Assembly (NCBI GenBank): GCA_965372135.1
Contig: CBDVBD010000019.1
Coordinates: 1-33,174 of the forward strand
Direction of reading: 5' to 3'
DNA: 33,174 nt
DNA from: CBDVBD01 sp965372135
Lineage (GTDB): Bacteria > Electryoneota > RPQS01 > CBDVBD01
Shown here: positions 24,595 to 32,351 of the stretch, piece after piece
Numbering within the stretch: position 1 is the first letter of the stretch
Layout: each line of letters begins with the position of its first letter
The notes under the pieces: generated by a model
What the model was told of the DNA's origin: nothing
What the model saw: the letters and a program-made list of their open reading frames with translations, nothing else
The model's database searches: none
Position numbers and translations under genes: made by a program

Positions 24595-25725
24595 CTACTT
24601 CACCACTTCCAACGTCAATGTATTCGGGGTTTCGCCGGTGATGACCAGCCGGAAATTGCCAAAACTGCGACCGTCTAATTCGTCCGCCAAATCATCGGTG
24701 GTGGCGCTGATATCCACCCCCAGTTCCAATATGCCGCCCCCGAACTGCCGCTGGTTGACGCTATTCACAAAGCTAATTTCATCCTCTAACTCCTGGATGA
24801 CCGCCTTCTTCTGCGACCGCATTTCGATGCCTTCGATATGCAGCACCACCGTCTTCGTGTTGGACTGCTCCAGCCCCCAGCCCTTTATGGCTTGAGCAAT
24901 CAACACGTCGGTCAGCTTGCCCGCCGCGTCCGTTAACGCCTGTGCGCCAGCCGTTTCCGGCGAAATGTGTACTTTCTTACCCTCCTTGGTATCGGTGGCA
25001 AGGATATCGCCGGTATCGGTACGAATGATGCTGGCGGAAATCACCGCCTGCCCGGATGTCATCCCTCCCAACATCTTGTTCATCCCTTCACCTTTCTTAG
25101 CTCGAGCCCGACCGGTGACAATGATTTCCGCCTGGTGCTGCGTGGCAATCGCCACCGCCGCCGCCGGATCCCCGTTAATCGCCATCTGCGCTTCCCGGTT
25201 CCCCAAAATCCCTTTAGTCACCTGGGCGCTGACCACGTCGAATCCCTTTTCCTTCAACACCCGGTTGATCTCGTTGGTCGCCACTATGGAGCCTCTATCC
25301 CCCATATTATCCTCTTCCAGCACCACCATGAATCGTGGTTTTTTCAGCCATCTGAGCAGCAACTGCAGCGCCATCTGGTCCTTGATCATCTCGTCGAACA
25401 TGGCGGTCACTTCCGCTTCGATCTTGACCCGGTGGGTACCGTCGATTTCCACATTGTGGGACAGTTCCTGCCAATTCTTCACAAAACCGTTGGCACGGGT
25501 GATGATCTGGTCGCGCTTCAGTTGGAAATTCTCGATTTCGGTTTCCGAAATCAACAGCATCCCGATTCCGGTCGCCACCGCTTCCCGTTTCGCCTGTTCG
25601 ATGGCTTGCGGCTTGGTGTTCCCCAAACCCTCCACCGTCACCATCTTCGATTGCCCCAAGACCATTAGCGGAATCAGTACACACAACAGGCATGAGACAA
25701 TCAGTGTATTTGTTAATTTATTCAT
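24595..25725 (-). CDS. Exported protein with FlgT/LPP20-like N-terminal domain
   Basis: About 376 aa. The ATG at 25725 is preferred to 25737, since GGAGGTGG stands just before it and MNKLTNTLIVSCLLCVLIPLMVLGQ is a normal signal peptide. The mature part begins MVTVEGLGNTKPQAIEQAKREAVATGIGMLLISE, the pattern of the FlgT N-terminal/LPP20-like domain. A second alpha/beta domain follows (FMVVLEEDNMGDRGSIVATNEINRVLKEKGFDVV ... ADIIVTGRA-like stretch), similar to the domain that in FlgT resembles TolB-N. No flagellar genes are nearby, so a flagellar role is not supported; such proteins also occur as envelope factors of unknown role. It is transcribed after the inositol cassette across a 185-nt gap with two hairpins. 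Confidence 0.7.
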   Translation of the reverse strand: MNKLTNTLIVSCLLCVLIPLMVLGQSKMVTVEGLGNTKPQAIEQAKREAVATGIGMLLISETEIENFQLKRDQIITRANGFVKNWQELSHNVEIDGTHRVKIEAEVTAMFDEMIKDQMALQLLLRWLKKPRFMVVLEEDNMGDRGSIVATNEINRVLKEKGFDVVSAQVTKGILGNREAQMAINGDPAAAVAIATQHQAEIIVTGRARAKKGEGMNKMLGGMTSGQAVISASIIRTDTGDILATDTKEGKKVHISPETAGAQALTDAAGKLTDVLIAQAIKGWGLEQSNTKTVVLHIEGIEMRSQKKAVIQELEDEISFVNSVNQRQFGGGILELGVDISATTDDLADELDGRSFGNFRLVITGETPNTLTLEVVK

Positions 25726-25831
25726 TCCCACCTCCAAGGTAGATTTTTTCTTTATTGAATTTAGAGATTATGGCTGTCTGTAGGATTCTGGATCAGGCAA
25801 TTGTTTTAATAATATATCATTACCATATAGA

Positions 25832-25847
25832 AACCGCTGAAGCGGTT
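25832..25847. repeat. Palindrome AACCGCT-GA-AGCGGTT
   Basis: 7-nt perfect arms separated by two bases in the gap between the inositol cassette and the exported protein gene. No T run; purpose unknown. Confidence 0.5.
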
Positions 25848-25874
25848 GGGAAATATAGGTTAGCTGCGCTTTAA

Positions 25875-25900
25875 CACCATCCCTGCCGTTCGGGATGGTG
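25875..25900. terminator. 9-bp hairpin after the inositol cassette
   Basis: CACCATCCC (25875-25883) and GGGATGGTG (25892-25900) around an 8-nt loop, 9 nt after the end of the HD gene. A real T run is missing on the minus strand, so it may stabilise or weakly terminate the transcript. Confidence 0.45.
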
Positions 25901-25909
25901 CTGGTATAA

Positions 25910-26488
25910 TTATATTCTATCTTTTATTTCACTTTGAAATCTCCTTGCGAGTTCGTCATCTTCATATTTGAAGTTTGCAATGATTTCCCTCCCTTTTTTC
26001 GACAATCGTTTCAAACCCCATAAACATCTCTTTCTGGTCGTTTCGATACCGCAGCGGTCGAAATACATTGTCAGATTGACATCGAAAAATGAAATTGCAT
26101 CCGCTTCCTTTAACAAATCCGCTCGTTCATTCCCCCCCGTTTCATGATGATTTACAAGTGAACAGACGTCTGCTATGAATTCCTCAACAACCTCGAATTC
26201 AATCATAATTTCTTTTAATATATTTGCGCTGTTAAGGGCGTGAACTCGCTTAAATTCATTGTAAGAGCTATAATCAGATTGTTTTACCTTCCGTCCCTCA
26301 ATGGCTCTCTCTATATCATGACCGAGAGCGGCTATTTCCAATGCTTTATCTACAATCGGTGAAATTTTAGTCAGCCATTCCAAGGTGTTTTTTGAATGAA
26401 TGGAATCCTCAGGAACAGCAGATCCGGAAATAATTTTCTCAATCCTTTCCTTGATACGACTATAATTCCCGTTTCTTATAGCAGACAA
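25910..26488 (-). CDS. HD-domain (DUF4202-like) protein of the inositol cassette
   Basis: A 192-aa soluble protein. Metal-ligand-like residues follow the HD-superfamily order: H31, H57-D58 in AALGHDIER, H83, H114-H115 in LVNHHETGG and D130 in EADAISFFD. HD proteins are mostly metal-dependent phosphohydrolases. It starts at TTG with AAGGAG at good distance, inside the end of the IPCT/DIPPS gene (29-nt overlap), which ties it firmly to inositol metabolism. In known di-inositol-phosphate synthesis the condensation product still carries one phosphate that must be removed; this protein is a candidate for that step. That is inference; it might also be a regulator or nucleotide hydrolase. Like the two genes before it, it is A+T rich. 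Confidence 0.75.
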   Translation of the reverse strand: MSAIRNGNYSRIKERIEKIISGSAVPEDSIHSKNTLEWLTKISPIVDKALEIAALGHDIERAIEGRKVKQSDYSSYNEFKRVHALNSANILKEIMIEFEVVEEFIADVCSLVNHHETGGNERADLLKEADAISFFDVNLTMYFDRCGIETTRKRCLWGLKRLSKKGREIIANFKYEDDELARRFQSEIKDRI

Positions 26489-27827
26489 TTATTCTCCTTA
26501 TATTTTCTAAGTTCATCAGCAAAGCGATTATAACCAGCACCCCAAAAGCCTGGTTCAGTAGAGCGCCAATAAATATTATAAACATCCTGGTATCACGCCC
26601 CATTCTAAAACGAGTTTTATTAGGCGCAAGTATCTTTTCCATTAAACTGTCGTATTTGTCAGCGGTATAGCTGTTCATGAATGAGCCGATGATGGCTAAG
26701 AAGCCGATGATCAAAGCGGGCAATTCTCCACCCGTCTTGAGCACATAAATTGTCAATCCAAAAAGGAGAAAGGCATCGGCATACCGGTCCAATACCGCGT
26801 CAAACCATCTGCCGTAATCACTTTCTTTGAATTTCAGCCGGGCAATCTCGCCATCGCAACCGTCAACGATGGAAGAAAGCTGGGTCAGGATTGCGCCAAT
26901 AGCGAGCGCAATATAGTTCCCCAGGGAGAAAAATGCGGCACTTAACAATGACAAGATGAAAGATAAAACTGAAATTTGATTTGGGGTAATGTCGATTTTT
27001 AGAAAATATTTCGTTATCCTCGCAGAAACCGGTCTGTTGATAAACCTTGACACAGGACCATCGGTGGGTTTTATAAGTCCTTTCATCAAGCATTTTTCAG
27101 CCTTCAAAAGCGCTTCTTCATCATCGACATCGATCCAAAAGCCATCTTTGATGTCAAATGCCTTTGCTTTTTCCTCAGCGGCTAAAGTTCTTATGCCTCC
27201 GGATAAAGTAGTGTCGGAATTTTCGGCTATGCTCCTTTCAATGGCACTGAATATTGCCGGCGTGCAGAGGAAAATTCCGGTGTCGTAAGCGTTATATTTG
27301 GTGATATTCTTTCCAATACCCGTAATATGTTCATCGTCAACGAGGACTTTTGTAACATCGTCAACATCTACCAGGCTATTTGAACCAGTATTGTAATCGA
27401 CAGCCAAAACTACTTCGTCGTCTTCTATCGGCTCATCCATTAGATGTTTTAGTATATCGACCTCTATGATATGATCCGACATGGTTAACATGAAATTATC
27501 ATTCAATAAATCCTTCGCTTTGAGAACTGACAGCCCGTTTTCCTTCTCCCATTCATCATTGTAAATGCATGTTATGTTGACGTCTCTATCATCGCTGAGC
27601 TTTTCCAGGAAGTCCTGTAACTCTTTACTTTTATATCCTGTGACGACATAGAAGTCATCGATCCCCGCTTTTCTACATGTCAGTATGACCCGTGCGATGA
27701 GTGATAATCCCAAAAGCAAAACAAGGGGCTTGGAACCGACTTCTCCCACCAACCTATCGCCCTTGCCAGCAGCAATTACCAGACATTTCAATCTACTAAT
27801 CCTTTCGCTTCCCGGCAATGAATTCAT
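26460..27827 (-). CDS. Fused CTP:inositol-1-phosphate cytidylyltransferase / CDP-inositol:inositol-phosphate transferase (IPCT/DIPPS)
   Basis: 455 aa with two domains. Residues 13-250 form a sugar-phosphate-type nucleotidyltransferase: LVIAAGKGDRL (17-26), K33-P34, and TMSDHIIE at about 115-122, where the Asp should bind the metal. Residues 255-455 form a membrane CDP-alcohol phosphotransferase with the complete motif D322-x2-D325-G326-x2-A329-R330-x8-G339-x3-D343-x3-D347 and several membrane helices. This exact fusion is known from marine hyperthermophiles such as Archaeoglobus and from Rubrobacter, where it makes di-myo-inositol phosphate via CDP-inositol. Inositol-1-phosphate synthase overlaps it upstream by 32 nt and an HD protein downstream by 29 nt. 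Alternative role: inositol lipid headgroup synthesis. Confidence 0.88.
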   Translation of the reverse strand: MNSLPGSERISRLKCLVIAAGKGDRLVGEVGSKPLVLLLGLSLIARVILTCRKAGIDDFYVVTGYKSKELQDFLEKLSDDRDVNITCIYNDEWEKENGLSVLKAKDLLNDNFMLTMSDHIIEVDILKHLMDEPIEDDEVVLAVDYNTGSNSLVDVDDVTKVLVDDEHITGIGKNITKYNAYDTGIFLCTPAIFSAIERSIAENSDTTLSGGIRTLAAEEKAKAFDIKDGFWIDVDDEEALLKAEKCLMKGLIKPTDGPVSRFINRPVSARITKYFLKIDITPNQISVLSFILSLLSAAFFSLGNYIALAIGAILTQLSSIVDGCDGEIARLKFKESDYGRWFDAVLDRYADAFLLFGLTIYVLKTGGELPALIIGFLAIIGSFMNSYTADKYDSLMEKILAPNKTRFRMGRDTRMFIIFIGALLNQAFGVLVIIALLMNLENIRRIIVCYKKREL

Positions 27828-28899
27828 CGGTCATTCTATAAGCTTCATCATCGGTGAATTGTCTGGGAGGATGCTTCATGAAATACGCTGAGGGTGAGTA
27901 TAATATGCCAGCTACACCTCTGTCAAGCGCCAATTTACAACACCTGATAGCGTCAATAACCACGCCCGCCGAATTCGGGGAATCCTCTACCGAAAGCCGA
28001 AGTTCTATATTCATCGGCACATCGCCAAACAATTTCCCCTCCATCCTGAGGAAACAGACTTTGTTGTCCTTTTGCCAGGGTATATAATCGCTGGGACCAA
28101 TGTGAATGTTTTCATATTCAAGTCTTTTTGCCAGAACGGATTGGACTGCCTCAGTTTTCGATTTTTTCTTCGAAGCAAGTCTTTGACGGTTCAGCATATT
28201 AAGAAAATCAGTGTTGCCCCCGGTATTCAACTGGTAAGTCCTTTCTAATTTCACACCTCTTTTATTGAATAAATCGGCGAGGATACGATGGGTAATGGTT
28301 GCACCGAGCTGTGACTTGATATCGTCCCCCATCAGCGGAACATTCTTTTCTCTAAACTTTTCCGCCCATTGCTTGTTGCTGGCGATGAAAACAGGTATAT
28401 TATTTATCAAGGCGATACCCACCTCGAGAGCGCATTCGGCGTAAAACCTGGTGGCTGATTCGGAGCCGACGGGAAGATAATTCAAGAGGATTTCGGCACC
28501 TGAGTCTCTTAAAACACTTACGACATCTTCAGCAGAAGGTTCTTTTTCATCGCTTAAAACGAAAACATATTCATCGTCAAAATCTTTCATATGCTCGGAG
28601 TAGCCATCGAGTATCCTGCCCATTATAACCTTCACATTTGCCTTCGGCATATCCTGAAAAAATATCGTGGTGCAATTCGGCAGCGCAAAAATAGCTTCAG
28701 AAATATCCTTGCCCACCTTTCTGTAATCGATATCGAATGCAGACACCACCTCTATATCGAATGGTTTATAGCCGCCGATGTCCCAATGCATCAGACCTAC
28801 GGATTCTTCTTCGCGCTTATTTCTGTAGTATTCAATTCCTTGAAGTAACGAACTCGCACAGTTGCCGACACCAACAATCGCAATTTTTATTTTTTCCAT
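27796..28899 (-). CDS. ino1: Inositol-phosphate synthase (myo-inositol-1/3-phosphate synthase)
   Basis: A 367-aa NAD-dependent enzyme of the archaeal/actinobacterial short type that turns glucose-6-phosphate into inositol phosphate. Seen: Rossmann motif IAIVGVGNCASSLLQG (about residues 6-21), NYLPVGSESATRFYAECAL, NNIPVFIAS, the block PLMGDDIKSQLGATITHRILADLF and LNTGGNTDFLNM, and near the end DSPNSAGVVIDAIRCCKLALDRG. All are family hallmarks. AGAAGGAG precedes the ATG. It is the first gene of the inositol cassette and overlaps the next gene by 32 nt. The stretch 28900-29000 before it is A+T rich and may hold its promoter, but no clear boxes were found. Confidence 0.93.
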   Translation of the reverse strand: MEKIKIAIVGVGNCASSLLQGIEYYRNKREEESVGLMHWDIGGYKPFDIEVVSAFDIDYRKVGKDISEAIFALPNCTTIFFQDMPKANVKVIMGRILDGYSEHMKDFDDEYVFVLSDEKEPSAEDVVSVLRDSGAEILLNYLPVGSESATRFYAECALEVGIALINNIPVFIASNKQWAEKFREKNVPLMGDDIKSQLGATITHRILADLFNKRGVKLERTYQLNTGGNTDFLNMLNRQRLASKKKSKTEAVQSVLAKRLEYENIHIGPSDYIPWQKDNKVCFLRMEGKLFGDVPMNIELRLSVEDSPNSAGVVIDAIRCCKLALDRGVAGILYSPSAYFMKHPPRQFTDDEAYRMTDEFIAGKRKD

Positions 28900-29000
28900 G
28901 GTAGTAAATTCTCCTTCTTCCTATGTTATTTCAGTAATGGTACGTAAACTTGATTATGTGAATTTGTTTTAGAGCTTAAGTGAAAACTATGTGTTCCTTG

Positions 29001-30338
29001 CTATGTCATTGCCTCTGATAATCCCTCAGCTAACCCTTCCATTTCCTGCCTGGTACGCAATTCCGTCACCGACACCAACAATCCCTTATCGATACCCACA
29101 TCCAACTCATCCAATACCGGACCCACCAGGAACCCCTTATCCTTTAATTGTGCCGCAACTTCCAATCCCGGCTTCGATGTTCGGATGGCGAACTCCCGGA
29201 AAAACGGTTGTGATGACACAATCGACATGCCGGAGATTTCCCCGAGCCGATCCGCTAAATAATGACTCTTCTGCAGGCACAATTCCCCCACTTTCCGAAA
29301 TCCTTCTTTGCCGAGAAGCGCCAAATATATCGTGGCCCGCAGCGCACATAACGCCTGATTGGTGCAGATATTCGAGGTCGCCTTGTCCCGCCGGATATGC
29401 TGCTCCCTGGTCTGCATGGTCAGCACATACCCTTTACGACCCTTGGTGTCGGTGGTAGCCCCCGCCAACCGTCCCGGCATCCGCCGAATCAACCGCTTCT
29501 GCACCGCAAAAAACCCCAAATACGGTCCCCCGAAACTCAATGGAATCCCCCACGGCTGCCCTTCACCGGTCACAATATCCGCCCCGTAATCCCCCGGAGG
29601 CTGCAGCAACGACAACGACACCGGATCTGCCGACACCGAAACCAACCCCTTCTTGGCGTGGCAAATTTCGACGATGTCCTCCACCGGTTCCAGGAATCCC
29701 AAGAAATTCGGCTGCGCCACGATTACTGCAGCGGTGTCATCATCCACCGCCTGCCGTAACTGGTCTAAATCCGTTACCCCGTCATCGATTCCCACTTCCT
29801 GAATCAGCAAATCGGAACCGCGCACCGTAGTCCCAAGCACTTGCCGATACCGGGGATTGACTGACTTGGACACCACGATTTTCGACCTCCGTGTGGCGCC
29901 CGCTGCCAAAAACGCCGCCTCCGCCAATGCCGATCCCCCGTCGTAAAGTGACGCATTCGCCGCATCCATCCCGGTCAATTCGCACACCATGGACTGGAAT
30001 TCGTAGATAACCTGCAGCGTCCCCTGGGATACTTCCGCCTGGTACGGCGTGTACGCCGTCACGAATTCCGACCGGCTTGCCAACGTATCCAATGCCGCTG
30101 GGATATAGTGTTCCGACGCCCCGCCGCCCATAAAATTGACCAAATCCGTCCGGTTAGCCGCCGCCATCTCGCCAAATTCCCGCCTGAGTTCCACTTCCGA
30201 AATCGGGGACGGCAGATTCAGCGGTCGTTTCAACCGCAAATCAGCCGGAATCGACGACAACAATTCTTCCACCGATGCCACACCGATGGCATCCAACAAT
30301 ATCTTCCGGTCCCCGTCGCTATGAGACAAATAAGCCAT
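29001..30338 (-). CDS. gcvPA: Glycine dehydrogenase (decarboxylating) subunit 1, GcvPA
   Basis: About 445 aa; the N-terminal half of the P-protein in the two-subunit form. Family blocks: RPLNLPSPISEVELRREF, NFMGGGASEHYIPAALDTLASRSEFVTAYTPYQAEVSQGTLQVIYEFQSMVCELTGMD, ANASLYDGGSALAEAA, LSFGGPYLGFFA and GRLAGATTDTKGRKGYVLTMQTREQHIRRDKATSNICTNQAL. The ATG at 30338 fits the usual N-terminus (MAYLSHSDGDR); a TTG at 30347 that would overlap the gcvH stop as TTGA, with AAGGA 9 nt before it, is an alternative. It follows gcvH within 10 nt. The normal neighbour gcvPB has been separated from it by the inositol cassette and an exported-protein gene. gcvT is not in the window. Confidence 0.95.
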   Translation of the reverse strand: MAYLSHSDGDRKILLDAIGVASVEELLSSIPADLRLKRPLNLPSPISEVELRREFGEMAAANRTDLVNFMGGGASEHYIPAALDTLASRSEFVTAYTPYQAEVSQGTLQVIYEFQSMVCELTGMDAANASLYDGGSALAEAAFLAAGATRRSKIVVSKSVNPRYRQVLGTTVRGSDLLIQEVGIDDGVTDLDQLRQAVDDDTAAVIVAQPNFLGFLEPVEDIVEICHAKKGLVSVSADPVSLSLLQPPGDYGADIVTGEGQPWGIPLSFGGPYLGFFAVQKRLIRRMPGRLAGATTDTKGRKGYVLTMQTREQHIRRDKATSNICTNQALCALRATIYLALLGKEGFRKVGELCLQKSHYLADRLGEISGMSIVSSQPFFREFAIRTSKPGLEVAAQLKDKGFLVGPVLDELDVGIDKGLLVSVTELRTRQEMEGLAEGLSEAMT

Positions 30339-30343
30339 AAATT

Positions 30344-30721
30344 TCAACCAATCAAATCCTTGTACGCATCAGGGGTCAACAACATTTCCGTTTCAGATTC
30401 ATCCCCGAGACGCACCCGAATCATCCAACCCTCCTCGTACGGTGATTCGTTGATCTTTTCCGGCGTGTCCGCCAATTCTTCGTTCACTTCCACCACTTCA
30501 CCGGTCAACGGTGCGAACAAATCCGACACCGCCTTCACCGCTTCGATAGTCCCGAAACTGTCGCCTTTGGTTATACTATCACCCACTGCCGGTAATTCCA
30601 TGAATACAATGTCCCCCAATTCATTCTGGGCATAATCGGTAATTCCGATGGTCGCTACATCATCTTCAATCGCCACCCACTCGTGATCTTCCGTGTACTG
30701 TAAGTTTTCTGGTACGTTCAT
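30344..30721 (-). CDS. gcvH: Glycine cleavage system H protein
   Basis: A 125-aa lipoyl carrier that shuttles the aminomethyl group between P, T and L proteins. The lipoylation site is K63 in SFGTIEAVKAVSDLFAPLTGEVVEVNEEL; HEWVAIEDDVATIGITDYAQNELGDIVFMELP before it is the usual start of the fold, and NESPYEEGWMIRVR the usual end. Length normal. GGGAGA lies 7 nt before the ATG. It lies 26 nt after accC on the same strand, so the fatty-acid and glycine genes may share a transcript. Confidence 0.96.
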   Translation of the reverse strand: MNVPENLQYTEDHEWVAIEDDVATIGITDYAQNELGDIVFMELPAVGDSITKGDSFGTIEAVKAVSDLFAPLTGEVVEVNEELADTPEKINESPYEEGWMIRVRLGDESETEMLLTPDAYKDLIG

Positions 30722-30747
30722 GTACGGTCTCCCGTGTTTTCATGTTA

Positions 30748-32094
30748 TTATTTTATAATATCTTCTATGCTTCCAGTGTGGTAATTCCCGCTTCGAAATA
30801 TCTCGTGATCCAACACCCGTTGATGGAAAGGAATCGTAGTGGAAATCCCCCCGATGATGAATTCGTCCAACGCCCGCTTCATCCGAATCAACGCTTCGTC
30901 ACGATCCCTGCCGTGGGTAATCAGCTTCGCCAGCAGCGAATCGTAATACGGTGGAACCACATATCCCGCATAAGCGTGAGTATCCACCCGGATTCCCGGC
31001 CCCCCGGGGATGTGAAAATCGGTGATGGTGCCCGGCGTCGGCAGGAACTGCCGTTCCGGATCTTCCGCGTTGATTCGGCATTCGATGGCATGTCCGGTCA
31101 ATTTGATGTCTTCCTGCTTACACCACAACGGTTCCCCCATCGCCACCTTGATCTGCGCCTTGATCAAATCCAATCCGGAAATCATTTCCGACACCGGATG
31201 TTCCACCTGGATACGGGTGTTCATCTCCATAAAGTAATAATTATTATCGCTGTCTAATAGGAATTCCACCGTGCCAGTGGAGTCGTATCCCACCGCCACC
31301 GCCGCCGCTATCGCCGTTTCCCCCATCTGTTTCCTGAGCTCCGGCGTGACCGCCGGCGACGGACTTTCCTCGATTAGCTTCTGATGACGTCGCTGAATCG
31401 AGCAGTCCCGTTCCCCCACAAACACCGCATGACCGTGCTTATCCCCTACTACCTGGATTTCCACATGCCGCGGATTCACTAAGAATTTTTCGACATACAA
31501 ATCCGGATTCTTGAACCCGGACAACGCTTCCGCCCGTGCCATATCGTATGCCGACTCGATACCGTCCGGATCGTTGACAACCCGCATCCCGCGACCGCCT
31601 CCACCGGCTACCGCCTTCAGAATCACTGGATATCCAATCTTATCAGCCACCTCTTTGGCGTGGTCGGCGCTTTCCAAAAGCCCCTCGCTGCCCGGTGTCA
31701 CCAGCACTCCAGCCTCCTTCATCGTCTGCCGCGCCAACGCCTTATCGCCCATTTTAGTAATGGTTTCCGCATCAGGTCCGATAAAGATAATCCCGTGACT
31801 CTGGCAGATTTCGGCGAATTCCGCATTCTCCGCCAAAAACCCGTATCCCGGATGCACCGCATCCGCCGCCGTCACCTCCACCGCCGAAATCAACCGGGGA
31901 ATATTCAGGTAGCTTTCCGTGCTGGGGGGCGGTCCGATACACACCGCTTCATCCGAAATCGCCACATGGATTGAATCACGGTCAGCTTGGCTGTACACCG
32001 CCACCGTAGCAATCCCTAATTCCCGGCAAGCACGGATTACCCGCAGCGCGATTTCTCCCCGGTTGGCGATTAGTATTTTCTTGATCTCAGCTAT
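30748..32094 (-). CDS. accC: Acetyl-CoA carboxylase biotin carboxylase subunit, apparent ATA start
   Basis: ATP-grasp enzyme that carboxylates biotin on AccB. Seen: AVHPGYGFLAENAEFA, PVILKAVAGGGGRGMRVV, PRHVEIQVVGDKHGHAVFVGERDCSIQRRHQKLIEESP, FMEMNTRIQVEHPVSE and GHAIECRINAEDP. The frame upstream of the first GTG (32004) still encodes the conserved opening IKKILIANRGEIALRVIRAC..., so the real gene is longer. Between the preceding in-frame TGA and this opening there is no ATG, GTG or TTG. The codon in the right place, 5 nt after GAGGTG, is ATA (32092-32094), giving a 448-aa product of normal length. This is either a rare start, an unseen alternative (ATC), or a base error in the assembly. The gene is parted from accB by a 245-nt insert. 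Confidence 0.9.
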   Translation of the reverse strand: MAEIKKILIANRGEIALRVIRACRELGIATVAVYSQADRDSIHVAISDEAVCIGPPPSTESYLNIPRLISAVEVTAADAVHPGYGFLAENAEFAEICQSHGIIFIGPDAETITKMGDKALARQTMKEAGVLVTPGSEGLLESADHAKEVADKIGYPVILKAVAGGGGRGMRVVNDPDGIESAYDMARAEALSGFKNPDLYVEKFLVNPRHVEIQVVGDKHGHAVFVGERDCSIQRRHQKLIEESPSPAVTPELRKQMGETAIAAAVAVGYDSTGTVEFLLDSDNNYYFMEMNTRIQVEHPVSEMISGLDLIKAQIKVAMGEPLWCKQEDIKLTGHAIECRINAEDPERQFLPTPGTITDFHIPGGPGIRVDTHAYAGYVVPPYYDSLLAKLITHGRDRDEALIRMKRALDEFIIGGISTTIPFHQRVLDHEIFRSGNYHTGSIEDIIK

Positions 32095-32107
32095 GATGTC
32101 ACCTCAA
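32092..32107. repeat. 16-nt direct repeat, accC-side copy
   Basis: TATGATGTCACCTCAA, identical to 32353-32368. It covers the accC ribosome site and the ATA codon. Confidence 0.85.
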
Positions 32108-32129
32108 AATATCAGAAATGGAAATTAGC

Positions 32130-32186
32130 GTGCCGTCACATGTCAACGAACCTCGGTTCAACGAAACTCAATTTCCCGCCTGACGG
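32130..32186 (+). repeat. Palindromic repeat, copy 3 (degenerate and longer)
   Basis: The first 30 nt match copy 1 with five changes, and the inner palindrome is GAACC-GGTTC (32148-32159), a compensatory pair change from GAATC-GATTC. The 3' half is longer and has drifted; the outer ends CCGTCA (32133-32138) and TGACGG (32181-32186) still pair. Confidence 0.65.
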
Positions 32187-32242
32187 AAATCAATGTATGT
32201 TTTGAATTTTGAAATTTGGATTTAGATATTGTTTCGGACTTG

Positions 32243-32258
32243 TCCGCCCACTGGCGGA
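32243..32258. repeat. Short palindrome TCCGCC-CACT-GGCGGA
   Basis: Same 6-bp stem as 11207-11222 with one loop base changed; lies inside the accB-accC insert. Confidence 0.65.
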
Positions 32259-32351
32259 TTTGGAGTTTGTGATTTAGGACTTTTTTTATCATTTGGTGCT
32301 TGCAATTTGGAATTCCTTGAGCCTTCAGTGACCTGCCTCCACAGCATGGTG

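Larger units (their letters stand above)
32095..32351. other. Insert between accC and accB containing interspersed repeats
   Basis: No gene. Bounded by the 16-nt direct repeats, it holds the third palindromic-repeat copy (32130-32186), a TTTGAAATTTGG-like low-complexity stretch (about 32198-32240) and the TCCGCC palindrome (32243-32258). No transposase fragment was recognised. Confidence 0.6.

Noticed and set aside
24917..25783. A 288-codon open frame on the plus strand.
   Set aside because: It is antisense to the FlgT-like gene, whose signal peptide and ribosome site are convincing, and its translation is a low-information Ser/Ile/Pro mix.
32002..32004. GTG at 32004 as the start of accC.
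   Set aside because: It would remove the conserved opening IKKILIANRGEIALRVIRAC that is still encoded upstream in the same frame.
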